A stretch of 64,000 bases of DNA from Acidocella aquatica (GCF_030160635.1 NZ_BSOS01000041.1:1-64000); one strand, 5' to 3'; shown: positions 1 to 9,274, numbered from the stretch's first letter. The notes: generated by a model not told the origin, from the letters alone. Translations and numbers: made by a program.

Positions 1-540
1 TACATGCTGATCCAGCCCACGCTGGCCCCGGTGAACATCGCCCCGGCGGCGCTGACGGTAACGGGCACCACCATCGCCAATAAGCTGTTTGATGGGACTG
101 TGTCAGCCACGGTAAGCGGCGGAACGCTGGTTGGGGTTGTCCCGAATGACGTCGTCACCCTCGCGCAAAGTGCTGTTTTTGGCAGTATCACCCCTGGCGC
201 GCAGGTACCGATTATCGTGAATGACACACTCGGCGGCGCCAGCGCGCGCAATTATGTGCTGAACGAGCCGGCCGGTCTTTTTGCGACGATCCTTGCGCCG
301 ATGGCAGCACCGACCGCTGTTGAACAGACTGGAGTGTTAACGCAAACGAACACCTCTCTCGCCACGGGGGCGATTAACCCGCTTGGCCTGGTGAGCGGTG
401 GTCTCTCTGCCGTTACGCTCGGCGTGACACAGGGCGGCGTGAACGGTGCCGGGACGAGCGGCGGCACGAGTTCGACGGTGATCTCGCCATACGTCGTGCA
501 GAGCAACGACCGGTTATGGAAGAAAAACCGCACATCTTAA
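1..540 (+). CDS. C-terminal end of a YDG-repeat adhesin / TpsA-type exoprotein (partial)
   Basis: The reading frame is open from the first base, so this is the 3' end of a larger gene lying mostly outside the window. The visible 179 residues are Ala/Gly/Thr/Val-rich, low in Cys, and contain one repeat of the YDG type (ANKLFDGTVSATVSGG, then a NDVVTL stretch), typical of filamentous-haemagglutinin-like secreted adhesins. The last ~50 residues are Gly/Ser/Thr-rich. It lies 69 bp upstream of a TpsB-type secretion pore in the same orientation, the usual tpsA–tpsB order of two-partner secretion. The N-terminal TPS secretion domain would be upstream and cannot be checked. Family assignment is good; ligand is unknown. 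Confidence 0.75.
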   Translation, partial: YMLIQPTLAPVNIAPAALTVTGTTIANKLFDGTVSATVSGGTLVGVVPNDVVTLAQSAVFGSITPGAQVPIIVNDTLGGASARNYVLNEPAGLFATILAPMAAPTAVEQTGVLTQTNTSLATGAINPLGLVSGGLSAVTLGVTQGGVNGAGTSGGTSSTVISPYVVQSNDRLWKKNRTS

Positions 541-609
541 GCCTCGAAATTGACGAACAAAAACGTTCTGATCCCGGTCGGGTGATTCAAGTAAAAGGAC
601 TCTCATAAG

Positions 610-2325
610 ATGTATGGTTTGGTTTCGAAGCCCAAGCGAATCCGGTTGCGCATGGCGCAAATATCCGCGCTGACCCTCACCACGGCTATGACCGTCATTC
701 CCATGGGCCACAGCTACGCGGCGCCTGCGCCGACGACGGGCGCGATTATGCAGCAGGCCATGCCACCCGCACCGGCGATGACACCACCGCCCGCGGTGTT
801 ATCCTTGCCGGCCCCGCAGGCGCAGGCGGAGTCTTCAAATCTCAAGATTCCGGTCAAGACGCTGGTCATTGATGGCAATAAGCTTCTGCCGGCCGCGCTG
901 TTGCACGCGCTGGTGCAGCCGGCCGAAGGGCAGAGCCTGACCTTGGGGGAATTGCGCGATTATGTGGCACGTATCACCAGTGCCTATCAGGCGCATGGGT
1001 ACCCTCTGGCCTATGCGTATCTCCCGGCGCAGCAGATACGCGATGGCGTGATCCATATCGGCATCGTGGAGCCGAATTATGATGCCGTGCAAATTCTTGG
1101 CCACGCGCGTCTGCGTGTGGATGTTGCCAAGCGTACCCTCGGCATAACCCCCGGCACGCCGGTCGCGCAAGCGCCGCTGGATCGTGGGTTGCTGCTGCTT
1201 GACCAGACGCCGGGCGTAAAGGTGAACGGCGTTCTGGTGCCTGGTGCGCAACCTCGCACCAGCACCCTGCAGGTGAATGTCGCCGATGAGGACCTCGTCT
1301 CAGGGGATGTTTACACCAGCAACTACGGCAACCGTTACACCGGCAGCTATGTGGTGGGTTTTGACACCAGCGTTAACGACCCATTTGGCTATGGTAGCTC
1401 TATCGCGTTCAACGGCATGTACGCACCCGGAGGGCATTTGAAGGCGGGTGGCTTCAACCTCAATTCGCCCTACATCTGGAATGGGCTGCGTCTGGGCGTT
1501 TATGGTTCTTACACCGACTACCATCTCGGCGGCAGCTTCACCTCCCTGCTCCAACGCGGACACGCAAACCAGCTCGGCGCAGACCTGAGCTATCCGCTGA
1601 TCCTGCGTCCTGGGCGGGCGTTGAACCTCCGCTTCGATGTGTTGCAGAACTGGCTGGGGCAGAAGACCCTCAGCGTCGGTTCAGCTTCCAAACAATCCAT
1701 CACGCTCGAACGCGTGACCCTCAGCGGAGTCGAAAGCGATCATTGGCAGGGCATCACCACGGCCAGCCTTGCCATCACGCAGGGAAACCTCGCCATCGGA
1801 GATGCCCAGGCAAAAGCGACGGACGCCTTGGGGCCAAAAGCTCGAGGAAATTTCGAGACCGCGCTGCTACAAATCATGCGGACACAGTCCATCTCCTACG
1901 GTTTTACCCTTACGCCCTCGCTGACGGCTCAGATCGCCAGCAAAAATCTGGATAGCTCGCAACAGCTTTATCTCGGCGGACCGTATGGCGTCATGAGTTA
2001 TCCGGTGGGTGAGGGTGGCGGTGATGCAGGGTATCTGGCCGATGTGCATCTCAGCCACGCGCTGCTGCTGCCGTCCCATATTCCCGGCCAGCTCCAGGCA
2101 TCCATCCTGGCCCAGACCGGGGCTGTTTGGGTTAACCACAATGTCTATGCCGGGTATGCTGGCGCCAATCGCATCACAGAAATGGGGGTTGGCGGCGAAC
2201 TCACCTACGACCTAAAAAATTGGCACGGGCAGATCGTGTATGTCCATCAGGCCGGTCCGGCAAATCCCGCCGGGCTCTCAACACATGGCGGACAAATCTG
2301 GTTCCTGATCAATTACAGCTTCTGA
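610..2325 (+). CDS. Two-partner secretion outer-membrane transporter (ShlB/FhaC/HecB family TpsB)
   Basis: 571 residues. An N-terminal signal sequence (about residues 1–38, ending near GHSYAAPA) leads into a Pro/Ala-rich linker and a POTRA-like region at about 75–155 (VKTLVIDGNKLLPAALLHAL). A long 16-strand-type beta-barrel follows, including a DVYTSNYGNRYTGSY segment and a late LGGPYGVMSYPVGEGGGDAG segment resembling the conserved loop-6 region of the Omp85/TpsB superfamily. The protein ends in Phe (INYSF), as expected for an outer-membrane barrel. The start is supported by an AAAGGA box about 9 bp upstream. It should export the adhesin encoded directly upstream. Confidence 0.88.
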   Translation: MYGLVSKPKRIRLRMAQISALTLTTAMTVIPMGHSYAAPAPTTGAIMQQAMPPAPAMTPPPAVLSLPAPQAQAESSNLKIPVKTLVIDGNKLLPAALLHALVQPAEGQSLTLGELRDYVARITSAYQAHGYPLAYAYLPAQQIRDGVIHIGIVEPNYDAVQILGHARLRVDVAKRTLGITPGTPVAQAPLDRGLLLLDQTPGVKVNGVLVPGAQPRTSTLQVNVADEDLVSGDVYTSNYGNRYTGSYVVGFDTSVNDPFGYGSSIAFNGMYAPGGHLKAGGFNLNSPYIWNGLRLGVYGSYTDYHLGGSFTSLLQRGHANQLGADLSYPLILRPGRALNLRFDVLQNWLGQKTLSVGSASKQSITLERVTLSGVESDHWQGITTASLAITQGNLAIGDAQAKATDALGPKARGNFETALLQIMRTQSISYGFTLTPSLTAQIASKNLDSSQQLYLGGPYGVMSYPVGEGGGDAGYLADVHLSHALLLPSHIPGQLQASILAQTGAVWVNHNVYAGYAGANRITEMGVGGELTYDLKNWHGQIVYVHQAGPANPAGLSTHGGQIWFLINYSF

Positions 2326-2370
2326 GGTTACGCGCCAAGGTCGTGTCCCCACAGTCCCGGCACCACTCGA

Positions 2371-2472
2371 GTGCGATCGTTTGAGGTTCGCTCAACCGAG
2401 CGAGCCGAAAGCGCGAATCGCCCTCAGAAAAATAGCGAGAGCCTGATCGCACTTAAAGCGGTCAGGCTCTCG
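2371..2472 (-). repeat. Dispersed ~105-bp hairpin repeat, copy A
   Basis: Copy A of a repeat that recurs at 12275–12376 and 28885–28990, here in inverted orientation. Read on the minus strand it has a GC-rich hairpin (arms around AGAGCCTGA and TCAGGCTCT with a loop containing CTTTAAGT), a short T-run, then a conserved ~60-base tail containing the small inverted repeat TTGAG-cgaac-CTCAA and ending at CGATCGC. It fills most of the 305-bp gap between the secretion pore and the CAP-domain gene. I see no gene in the rest of that gap. A 264-bp open frame crossing the repeat is most likely fortuitous. Confidence 0.8.
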
Positions 2473-2630
2473 GGGCGACACGGCCAATCAATGACGGACG
2501 GCAGTAGGATATTTGTGCCGGAGGTGTCTCAACGCATGCGCTACGCCGCCATATCTGCGCCATATCGCCGCGTTATCTGGCCTGCGGACCCGGCTTGCGC
2601 CGCCCCTCGGCAGACCCCAAAGAGGATTCA

Positions 2631-3122
2631 ATGAAGACACTCTCCCTCGCCATTGCGTTTTGCATCCTATCTCTCGGCGTGCCGGCCCAAGCCCAGGAAG
2701 ATTTGGGCACCCCGGCCGATGTGCTGGCTGCCCATAATGCCTACCGGGCGAGCGTTGGTCTTCCGCCGTTGCGCTGGTCAGGCCCGCTGGCGGTGCAGGC
2801 GCAGCAATGGGCTGATCATCTGGCCGAGACGGGCGTGCTCCAGCATAGCGGATCAGGGCAAAATCTGGCCATGGCGGAAGACGGCACGCAGACGGTCACG
2901 CAGCTGGTTGATCTCTGGGGCCGTGAGCAGGCAGATTTCACGGATGGCATCTTCCCCAGCATCTCCACCACCGGAAACTGGATGGATGTGGGCCATTACA
3001 GCCAAATGGTCTGGAGGGCGACAACCGCGGTCGGGTGCGGGTTCGCGGAGAATTATGGGCGCGAGGTTCTGGTTTGTGATTACAGCCCCGTTGGGAATGT
3101 CATGGGTGAGCGGGCCTATTAG
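2631..3122 (+). CDS. Secreted CAP (SCP/PR-1-like) domain protein
   Basis: 163 residues. A clear Sec signal peptide (residues 1–22, cleavage near AQAQ) is followed by a single CAP domain. The hallmarks are visible: AHNAYRASVGLPPLRW near the start, GHYSQMVWRATTAVGCG (CAP signature 1, with the cavity His), and LVCDYSPVGN (signature 2). Bacterial CAP proteins are periplasmic or secreted and mostly of unknown biochemical role. The ATG at 2631 is preferred over an upstream in-frame ATG at 2595 because AGAGGA lies just before it and the signal peptide then begins at Met. It stands alone, convergent with the peptidase gene. Confidence 0.88.
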   Translation: MKTLSLAIAFCILSLGVPAQAQEDLGTPADVLAAHNAYRASVGLPPLRWSGPLAVQAQQWADHLAETGVLQHSGSGQNLAMAEDGTQTVTQLVDLWGREQADFTDGIFPSISTTGNWMDVGHYSQMVWRATTAVGCGFAENYGREVLVCDYSPVGNVMGERAY

Positions 3123-3154
3123 GTCCTGTTACATTCATCGCAAAAATCAAAAAT

Positions 3155-4105
3155 CTACGCCAGCGTCCGGCAGCGTTCCAGTGCTGCGATCAAAACGGTC
3201 CGCACCCCTGGCTCCAGGGCCGAATGTCCGGCATCGGGCACCATGGTCAGCCGGGCGCGGGGCCATGCCGCCGTCAGTTCAAACGCCGACTGCGCCGGGC
3301 AAATCATGTCATAGCGCCCTTGCACGATCTCGCCAGGAATCTCCCGCAATTTTTCCATTTGGCCGAGTAATCCACCCTCAGGCAGAAACAGATCATTTAC
3401 AAAATAATGCGCCTCGATTCGCGCCAGCCCAAGGGCCGAGCGGTCCTGCGCAAAAGCCGATACGGCTTCAAAACTGGGCAGCAGCGTTGAGCACGACCCC
3501 TCATAAATACTCCAGCTCCGCGCTGCGGGCCCGTGGATCAGCGGGTCGGGATCGGTCAATCGCCGCAAATAGCTGGCCAGCAAATCTCCCCGTTCATGCT
3601 CAGGCAGAAACTGCGAAAACGCCGCATGCGCCTCGGGGAACACACGCGCCATGCCATGCAGAAACCACTCCACCTCCATCGCCCGGCCAAGAAAAATTCC
3701 ACGCAATACCGCGCCCGTTACTGCCTCGGGATGCGCCTGCGCATAAGCCAGCGCCAGCGTCGAGCCCCATGAGCCGCCAAACAGCAGCCAGCGCTCGATG
3801 CCTAAAAACCTCCGCAACACCTCAATGTCAGCCACCAGATGCGGCGTGGTATTGGCCACCAGGCTACCCAGCGGCGTTGATCTGCCCGCCCCGCGCTGGT
3901 CAAAAATAATCACCCGCCACACGTTCGGGTCAAAAAACCGGCGATGCACCGTCCCCGCACCCGCACCCGGCCCGCCGTGCAGAAACAACACGGGCTTGCC
4001 GAGCGGGTTGCCCACCTGTTCCCAATACATCACATGCCCGTCGGAGAGGGGCAGATACCCGCTCTGATAAGGGCCGATCTCGGGGAACAAATCACCGCGC
4101 GGCAT
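3155..4105 (-). CDS. pip: Proline iminopeptidase (alpha/beta-hydrolase, peptidase family S33)
   Basis: 316 residues, the usual length. It releases N-terminal proline from peptides in the cytoplasm. The HGGPGAGAG oxyanion-hole motif lies near residue 45, DQRGAGRSTP follows, the nucleophile elbow GGSWGST gives the catalytic Ser at about residue 112, and the Asp (GRYDMICP) and His (DAGHSALEPG) of the triad are near the C-terminus. It precedes no obvious partner; the stop of the upstream aminotransferase gene lies 8 bp before this start, so the two may be cotranscribed. Confidence 0.92.
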   Translation of the reverse strand: MPRGDLFPEIGPYQSGYLPLSDGHVMYWEQVGNPLGKPVLFLHGGPGAGAGTVHRRFFDPNVWRVIIFDQRGAGRSTPLGSLVANTTPHLVADIEVLRRFLGIERWLLFGGSWGSTLALAYAQAHPEAVTGAVLRGIFLGRAMEVEWFLHGMARVFPEAHAAFSQFLPEHERGDLLASYLRRLTDPDPLIHGPAARSWSIYEGSCSTLLPSFEAVSAFAQDRSALGLARIEAHYFVNDLFLPEGGLLGQMEKLREIPGEIVQGRYDMICPAQSAFELTAAWPRARLTMVPDAGHSALEPGVRTVLIAALERCRTLA

Positions 4106-4113
4106 GGCCAGCC

Positions 4114-5259
4114 CTAAACCAGCGCGGCGCGCAGCACCGCCGCCACCCGGGCTGCTTGTGCGTCGCTTAAATCCGGGTGGATCGGCAGCGCCAAAATCCG
4201 CCGCCCCAGCCCTTCGGCCACCGGCAGCGGCACGCCATCATGGCAGGAGGCATAGGCCGGCTGCTGATGCAGCGCGCGCGGATAATACACCGCATGCCCA
4301 ATCCCCGCCGCCTGCAGCGCCGCCTTCGCCGTTTCGCGTTCCGCCTCGTCGCGCAGCAACACCGAATACACAGCCCAGGCGCTTACGCTCTGCGCCACCC
4401 GCGATGGAATTTTGAGGACATCCGCCAGCGCCTTGTCATAAATCCCGGCGATCTGCTCACGGCGCGCGATTTCGCCCTCGAACACTTCCAGCTTCGCCAG
4501 CAACACGGCCGCCTGCATCGTATCCAGCCGGCCGTTCATGCCGATGCGCATCACCTCATAGCGCGTGGTGCCCTCGCCATGCGTGCGCAATGAGCGGAAC
4601 AGCGCCGCGCGCTCCGCCGACTCCGTAAACAGCGCGCCGCCATCGCCATAAGCGCCGAGCGGCTTGGAGGGGAAAAAGCTGGTCGCCGTGGCATCCGCTG
4701 CCCGGCCCAGGCGCTCGCCTTTCAGCGCCGCGCCGAAGCTCTGCGCGCAGTCATCCAGCGTAAACAGCCCTTCACGTGTGGCGATGGCGCGGATTGCGTC
4801 CCAATCCGCCGGTTGCCCGAACAAATCCACGCCGACAATGGCCCGCGGCCGCAACGTGCCGCCACGCTTCACATCGGCGATCCGCGCCTTCAGCCCCGCT
4901 ACATCAATCTGGAATGTATGTGGATCAACATCCACAAACACCGGCGTGGCGCCCAGCAGCAGCGGCACCTCGGCGGTCGCGGTGTAGGTGAAGGCGGGCA
5001 GAAACACCGCATCGCCGCGCCCGATTCCCTCGGCCATCATCGCAATCTGCAACGCATCGGTGCCCGAACTCACCGTCACGCAATGCGCCGCGCCGCAAAA
5101 CGCCGCCAGCCGGGCCTCCAGTTCGCTCACCTCCGGCCCCAGAATATACTGTCCGTGCGCCAGCACCGCATCCAGCCTGGCGCGCAGGCCGGGGCCAATG
5201 CGCGCCTGCTGCGCCTTCAAATCGAGAAACGGGATCGGCGGAAAATCATCACTGTTCAT
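4114..5259 (-). CDS. DegT/DnrJ/EryC1/StrS-family PLP-dependent sugar aminotransferase
   Basis: 381 residues. The family transfers an amino group to a nucleotide-activated 4-keto sugar. Visible features are the N-terminal IPFLDLKAQQ, SSGTDALQIAMMAEGIG (PLP phosphate contact), DDCAQSFGAALKGE, and FFPSKPLGAYGDGGALFT, in which the Lys of SKPLG forms the Schiff base. A longer in-frame start exists at 5382 but overlaps the upstream dehydratase gene and adds an Arg/Trp-rich stretch with no homology look, so the ATG at 5259, 10 bp after that gene's stop, is chosen. With the neighbouring 4,6-dehydratase it forms a two-step route to a 4-amino-4,6-dideoxy sugar, as in PglF/PglE or WbpM-type pathways. 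Confidence 0.88.
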   Translation of the reverse strand: MNSDDFPPIPFLDLKAQQARIGPGLRARLDAVLAHGQYILGPEVSELEARLAAFCGAAHCVTVSSGTDALQIAMMAEGIGRGDAVFLPAFTYTATAEVPLLLGATPVFVDVDPHTFQIDVAGLKARIADVKRGGTLRPRAIVGVDLFGQPADWDAIRAIATREGLFTLDDCAQSFGAALKGERLGRAADATATSFFPSKPLGAYGDGGALFTESAERAALFRSLRTHGEGTTRYEVMRIGMNGRLDTMQAAVLLAKLEVFEGEIARREQIAGIYDKALADVLKIPSRVAQSVSAWAVYSVLLRDEAERETAKAALQAAGIGHAVYYPRALHQQPAYASCHDGVPLPVAEGLGRRILALPIHPDLSDAQAARVAAVLRAALV

Positions 5260-5269
5260 AATACCAACC

Positions 5270-7165
5270 CTAGCTCGCCGGACTAAAAACGGCGAGACCT
5301 CCCGCCGGTACAAATTCAGGCACCATCCGCGCCAGCGCCGCCAGCGCCGCGGCCTCGTCGGCCGCCACGCAAGCCGCTTCAATATCCCTTATCGCCGCCG
5401 CGACCAGCCGCACATCGCTCACGCGCGGGCTGGCCATCAACAATCCCTCATGGCCCGTGGGCTCCGCTTGTTCGCCGCCATGGAACAACTCCTCGAATAA
5501 CTTCTCTCCCGCCCGCAGCCCGGTATAGCGGATCGCCACATCCACATCCGGCCGCAATCCGGCAAGCCGGATCATCTGCCGCGCCAGATCCACGATTTTC
5601 ACGGGCGCCCCCATGTCCAGCACAAAAATCCCGCCACCGGGGAGCGTGGTTTCGCCGTTCCCCGCCACAGAGGCCTGAAGCACCAATTCCACGGCTTCGC
5701 GCACGGTCATGAAGTAGCGCTGCATTTCGGGATGCGTCACCGTCAGCGGTCCGCCCTGCGCCAGTTGCCGGCGGAACAGCGGCACCACAGAGCCGGTGGA
5801 GCCCAGCACATTACCGAACCGCACCGTCACGCAGCGCATCCTCTGGCTACCGCCGCGCCGTGCCTCCAGGTTCAACCCTTGGCAATACATTTCCGCCAGC
5901 CGCTTGCTCGCCCCCATCACCGAGCTGGGGTTAACCGCCTTGTCGGTCGAGATCAGCACCATCAACGCCGCACCGCTGGCGGCAGCGGCATCAGCCACCG
6001 CCCTTGTGCCGAGCACATTGGTCTCCAGCCCCTCCAGCGGGTTTGCTTCCACGATCGGCACATGTTTCAGCGCGGCGGCGTGGAACACCAGCTCGGGCCG
6101 GAATTTTTTGCATAACGCCGTCATCCGCGCCGCATCGCGCACATCGCCGATAACCGCGTGCCGCGCCACCTCCGGGGCCAGCTCCGCCAGCTCCAGATCA
6201 ATCTGCCAAAGCGCATACTCGCCATTGTCCAGCAGCAGAATTTCCGCCGGCGCAAAGCCCGCCACCTGGCGCGCGAGTTCCGCGCCAATACTCCCCCCCG
6301 CACCCGTCACCAGCACGCGCCTGCCCGCGATCAGCCGGGCCATGCCCGAACGGTCCGGCCGCACTTGCTGGCGGTTCAGCAAATCCTCAATCGCGATCGG
6401 CTGTAATTCAAGCTTTTGTTCCGCCGGCGCCAGCCGGGTCAGGCTGGGAGCCCGCAACACCCTTATGCCGCTCCGCGCGGCAACCGCCAGCAATCCCGCC
6501 AGCCTGTCACCCGCCAGCCCGCCCGAGGTGATAATCAGCAGGTCAGGCTTTTGTTCCAGCCTGGCCAGCGCCGCCTCGGCCTTCTCCACGGTGGCGAAAA
6601 CGTCCAGCCCGTGCAGACGCTGCCCCATATGCCGGGCTGAGAGCGAGATCACCCCAATCACCCGGTAGGGTGACGCGGCAGCCTGGTGATGCGCCGTCAA
6701 AAACAATTCAGCACTTGGCGCATCCCCCACCAGAACCGCCCTCTGCGCCGCTGTCCGGCGCTCAGAGCTGGGGATACGTGCGAGCCGGTACAGAAATTTC
6801 GGCGAAACCAGAAAAACCACCAGGGCAAGTGCCAATATGACCGGAAAAGCCGGCGAGGGCAGGGGGATGCCCGAACCCACCATCAGCAGCACCAGCATCA
6901 CCGCCGTCACCGCGCCGGCAGCGCCGATCACCGCCAGATCACGGAAGGAAATAAACCGCCAATGCAGCCGGGGAAGCCCGAGCGGCACCCCAATCAGCCA
7001 GATCGCCACGGCGCCGCCGAGCGGCAGGGTATGCGGTTGCGGAACGGGGGAAGCCGGGTTGGCCAGCCAGAAACTAAAACCCACGGCGAGGGCCGCCAGC
7101 ACGCCGTCCAGGAGAATGTTCACTGCCATGCGGACCGGGAGACGTGAGGAGCTGTGCTGACTCAT
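5270..7165 (-). CDS. Membrane-anchored NDP-sugar 4,6-dehydratase (WbpM/PglF/CapD family)
   Basis: 631 residues. The first ~140 residues carry about four membrane segments, a CoA-binding-like region follows, and a Rossmann SDR domain starts near residue 283 (VLVTGAGGSIGAEL). The catalytic region reads STDKAVNPSSVMGASKR: Met replaces the usual SDR Tyr, which is normal for the long WbpM/FlaA1-type enzymes, while Lys is kept. Expected reaction: UDP-GlcNAc to the 4-keto-6-deoxy sugar at the inner face of the cytoplasmic membrane. The aminotransferase 10 bp downstream is the logical next step. No glycosyltransferase or acetyltransferase is adjacent, so the final glycan is unknown. Confidence 0.9.
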   Translation of the reverse strand: MSQHSSSRLPVRMAVNILLDGVLAALAVGFSFWLANPASPVPQPHTLPLGGAVAIWLIGVPLGLPRLHWRFISFRDLAVIGAAGAVTAVMLVLLMVGSGIPLPSPAFPVILALALVVFLVSPKFLYRLARIPSSERRTAAQRAVLVGDAPSAELFLTAHHQAAASPYRVIGVISLSARHMGQRLHGLDVFATVEKAEAALARLEQKPDLLIITSGGLAGDRLAGLLAVAARSGIRVLRAPSLTRLAPAEQKLELQPIAIEDLLNRQQVRPDRSGMARLIAGRRVLVTGAGGSIGAELARQVAGFAPAEILLLDNGEYALWQIDLELAELAPEVARHAVIGDVRDAARMTALCKKFRPELVFHAAALKHVPIVEANPLEGLETNVLGTRAVADAAAASGAALMVLISTDKAVNPSSVMGASKRLAEMYCQGLNLEARRGGSQRMRCVTVRFGNVLGSTGSVVPLFRRQLAQGGPLTVTHPEMQRYFMTVREAVELVLQASVAGNGETTLPGGGIFVLDMGAPVKIVDLARQMIRLAGLRPDVDVAIRYTGLRAGEKLFEELFHGGEQAEPTGHEGLLMASPRVSDVRLVAAAIRDIEAACVAADEAAALAALARMVPEFVPAGGLAVFSPAS

Positions 7166-7256
7166 GGTTGCAGCCTTATACCCGCGGAAACCGCCGTTGA
7201 TCCATAAGCAAGATCAGCCGTGCGGATTTAAAACATCCCGGTCCGGCGGCATGCTC

Positions 7257-7718
7257 TCAGCCGAGCCAGAAAATCCCTTCGACCTCAACCGCCGCATCCA
7301 GCGGCAACGACGCGACGCCAACGGTCGAGCGCGCATGGCGCCCAGCCTCGCCAAAGGCTGCCACGGCCAGATCGGATGCACCGTTCATCACAACGGCATG
7401 CTGCGAGAATTCCGGCGTCGCGGCAATGAAGCCGCCAAGCCGGACCACCTTGGCAATGCTGGCCAAGCCACCTGGCAGCGCCGTTTCAAGCTGCGCCAGC
7501 ACATTAATCAGGCAGAGCCGCGCCGCGTGCTGCCCCTCCTCGATCGAGACATTCAATCCGAGCTTTCCCGTCACCGCCACCTTGCCGTCAATGGCGGGCA
7601 GTTGCCCGCTCACGGTCACAAGGTTGCCGGCAATGCTCACCGGCACATAAGTCGCCACGGGCGGCATCGGCTTGGGCAGAGTAATGCCAAGCGCCGCCAG
7701 TCGTTCAATCACGTTCAT
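7257..7718 (-). CDS. RidA-family (YjgF/UK114) protein
   Basis: 153 residues. RidA-family trimers hydrolyse reactive enamine/imine intermediates, though many paralogues have other or unknown roles. The C-terminal signature [20 protein letters not shown] contains the Arg that binds the substrate carboxylate in active RidA, and SGQLP near residue 38 also fits. Its start overlaps the stop of the upstream NrdJ-like gene by 4 bp, so the two are translationally coupled. The 153-residue length points to the longer YjgH-like subgroup rather than the ~128-residue RidA proper; that subgroup call is an inference. Confidence 0.85.
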   Translation of the reverse strand: MNVIERLAALGITLPKPMPPVATYVPVSIAGNLVTVSGQLPAIDGKVAVTGKLGLNVSIEEGQHAARLCLINVLAQLETALPGGLASIAKVVRLGGFIAATPEFSQHAVVMNGASDLAVAAFGEAGRHARSTVGVASLPLDAAVEVEGIFWLG

Positions 7719-9226
7719 GCGTTGCTCACCAGTTTAAGGTTTTTGCGCCGTTCGCGCGGGGCAGGGGCGGGAAGGTCAAGCGGCAGCAGCGGTGCGCGGT
7801 CAGCCGCGCCATCGCCCACGGTATCGCTGGCCTCGGGCGTCGCCGGGGCCAAATTGGTCTGCCCCAGATAATTCACCGCGAGATTGCGGAACACATAATC
7901 GATCATCGAGGTCGCCTGCGGCACCGCCGGATCGCCTTCCACCGCCCCGGCGGGACCAAAGCGCGTGAAGGTGAATGCCTCCACGTAATCCTCCAGGTTC
8001 ACCCCATGCTGCAGCCCGAGGCTCACCGCGATCGCAAAGGCATCCATCAGGCCGCGGAAGGCCGATCCCTCCTTGTGCAGCGCGATGAAAATCTCGCCCA
8101 ACCGGCCATTGCCATACTCGCCGGTGGAGATAAATAATTTATGCCCGCCAACGCTGGCTTTCTGCGTATAGCCGCTGCGCCGCGCGGGCAGGGCCTCGCG
8201 GTTGGATTGCCGGCGTGCCGGCATGGGGGCGGCCGGACGCGCGGGCATTGCCGCCACCAAAGGCTCCAGCGCGTCGTGCATGGCAACATGCGCCGCCGGG
8301 CGAATGGGGGCGAACAGCGATTCACCGCCCAACATTTTAACCAGCGCCGCCTCCGCGCTCAGCCCTTGTGCCGCCAGCCGCGCCCGGGCCCAAAGGCTGA
8401 GTTGCCCCTCACCAGTCAACGGCGAGAGGGCGGGTGCGAAATTGCGCACTTCGGCGCCCAACAGCGCCTCCACCTCCGGCGCCTCGGCAAAGCCCAGCAA
8501 CGCCTCATGGCGGCGTGTACCCGCCGCCAGAGCCTCCTGTTGTGCCGCCAAGGTTGCCGTTTTCAACCCCGGCACCACGCAATCGGCCGGAAGCGCCGCG
8601 GCCGTCACCGGATATCCGGGCGCCGCGCCACGGGCCAGCAATTTCGCCGAGGCAATATCCGCCTGCGCGCCGATGAACGCCGTCACCATCACGGCGATGT
8701 CCCACGCCGCTGTGGAATCATAATCCACCCCGAGTCCCGCCAGGAACAGGTTAAGGTCCGTGAACCCGATATTCAGCCGATGCGCCGAGGGTGTTCCCAG
8801 CGTCAGCGCCGTCACCGCGAGCCGCACCGCCGCCCCCAGCCCGGTAATGTCAAAAACGCCGGCCTCATCAACAAACGCATTCAGGTTGAACACAAAACCC
8901 GGCTGCCCCGGTAATTTATTCTGCCAGACATTCGCATTGGGGCTGCCCCGCCGTGCCGCCAGCAGCGCATGCAGCTGCGCCCCCAGCTCCGATGAAATCC
9001 CGGCGGTTTCCGCCCGGGCTGCAACCGGTGCAATCCAGGCCTGCGCGGCGAGCGCAATATCCAGCGCGCCCCGGTCCGGCAATATTCCAGCCAGCGCATC
9101 AGCCGCCACGGCGCCCCAGGCGGCGGGTATCTTCACTTCCACCGCCGCCGCATCCGGGTCCGCGCGCCCGGCGAACACCGCCTGTTTTATGCCATGCCAG
9201 GATTTATCTGTTTTATAAGTGCCCAT
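7715..9226 (-). CDS. Cysteine-poor protein derived from B12-dependent ribonucleotide reductase (NrdJ-like, TSCPD C-terminal domain)
   Basis: 503 residues against ~1200 for alphaproteobacterial NrdJ. Residues ~345–455 match the NrdJ C-terminal domain closely ([70 protein letters not shown]). Upstream, a worn remnant of the catalytic core can be recognised: [19 protein letters not shown] resembles the NrdJ LNLMKF..G.FD segment, and [18 protein letters not shown] resembles its FRTLGLGYANLG segment. The catalytic cysteine segments and the C-terminal redox Cys pairs are missing; I count one Cys in the whole protein, so it cannot be a working reductase. A GAGGG box precedes the ATG. Two NrdR-box-like palindromes lie upstream. 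Role unknown; a regulatory or structural RNR relative is plausible. Confidence 0.8.
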   Translation of the reverse strand: MGTYKTDKSWHGIKQAVFAGRADPDAAAVEVKIPAAWGAVAADALAGILPDRGALDIALAAQAWIAPVAARAETAGISSELGAQLHALLAARRGSPNANVWQNKLPGQPGFVFNLNAFVDEAGVFDITGLGAAVRLAVTALTLGTPSAHRLNIGFTDLNLFLAGLGVDYDSTAAWDIAVMVTAFIGAQADIASAKLLARGAAPGYPVTAAALPADCVVPGLKTATLAAQQEALAAGTRRHEALLGFAEAPEVEALLGAEVRNFAPALSPLTGEGQLSLWARARLAAQGLSAEAALVKMLGGESLFAPIRPAAHVAMHDALEPLVAAMPARPAAPMPARRQSNREALPARRSGYTQKASVGGHKLFISTGEYGNGRLGEIFIALHKEGSAFRGLMDAFAIAVSLGLQHGVNLEDYVEAFTFTRFGPAGAVEGDPAVPQATSMIDYVFRNLAVNYLGQTNLAPATPEASDTVGDGAADRAPLLPLDLPAPAPRERRKNLKLVSNA

Positions 9227-9258
9227 GCCCTCATCCTATGCCGAGCCGTGCGCCAGTT

Positions 9259-9274
9259 AAAGTGCATATAGTGG
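9259..9274. promoter_or_regulatory. NrdR-box-like site 1 (weaker)
   Basis: The 16-mer AAAGTGCATATAGTGG fits the right half of the recalled NrdR box consensus (ACACWATATWTWGTGT-type) and less well the left half. It lies in the 139-bp divergent gap between the NrdJ-like gene and the NDUFA12 gene, 32 bp (start to start) from a better palindrome at 9291. NrdR boxes normally occur as pairs about three helical turns apart. Confidence 0.5.

Noticed and set aside
2371-2634. Small hypothetical protein starting MRSFEVRSTERAE
   Set aside because: It is the translation of repeat copy A. A related peptide appears from copy C (28717–29076, minus), which fits a non-coding repeat rather than a gene family.
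8881-9226. NrdJ-like gene as a full reductase broken by a frameshift
   Set aside because: The frame is continuous over 503 codons with good coding character, and the missing cysteine segments are replaced by other sequence, not interrupted.
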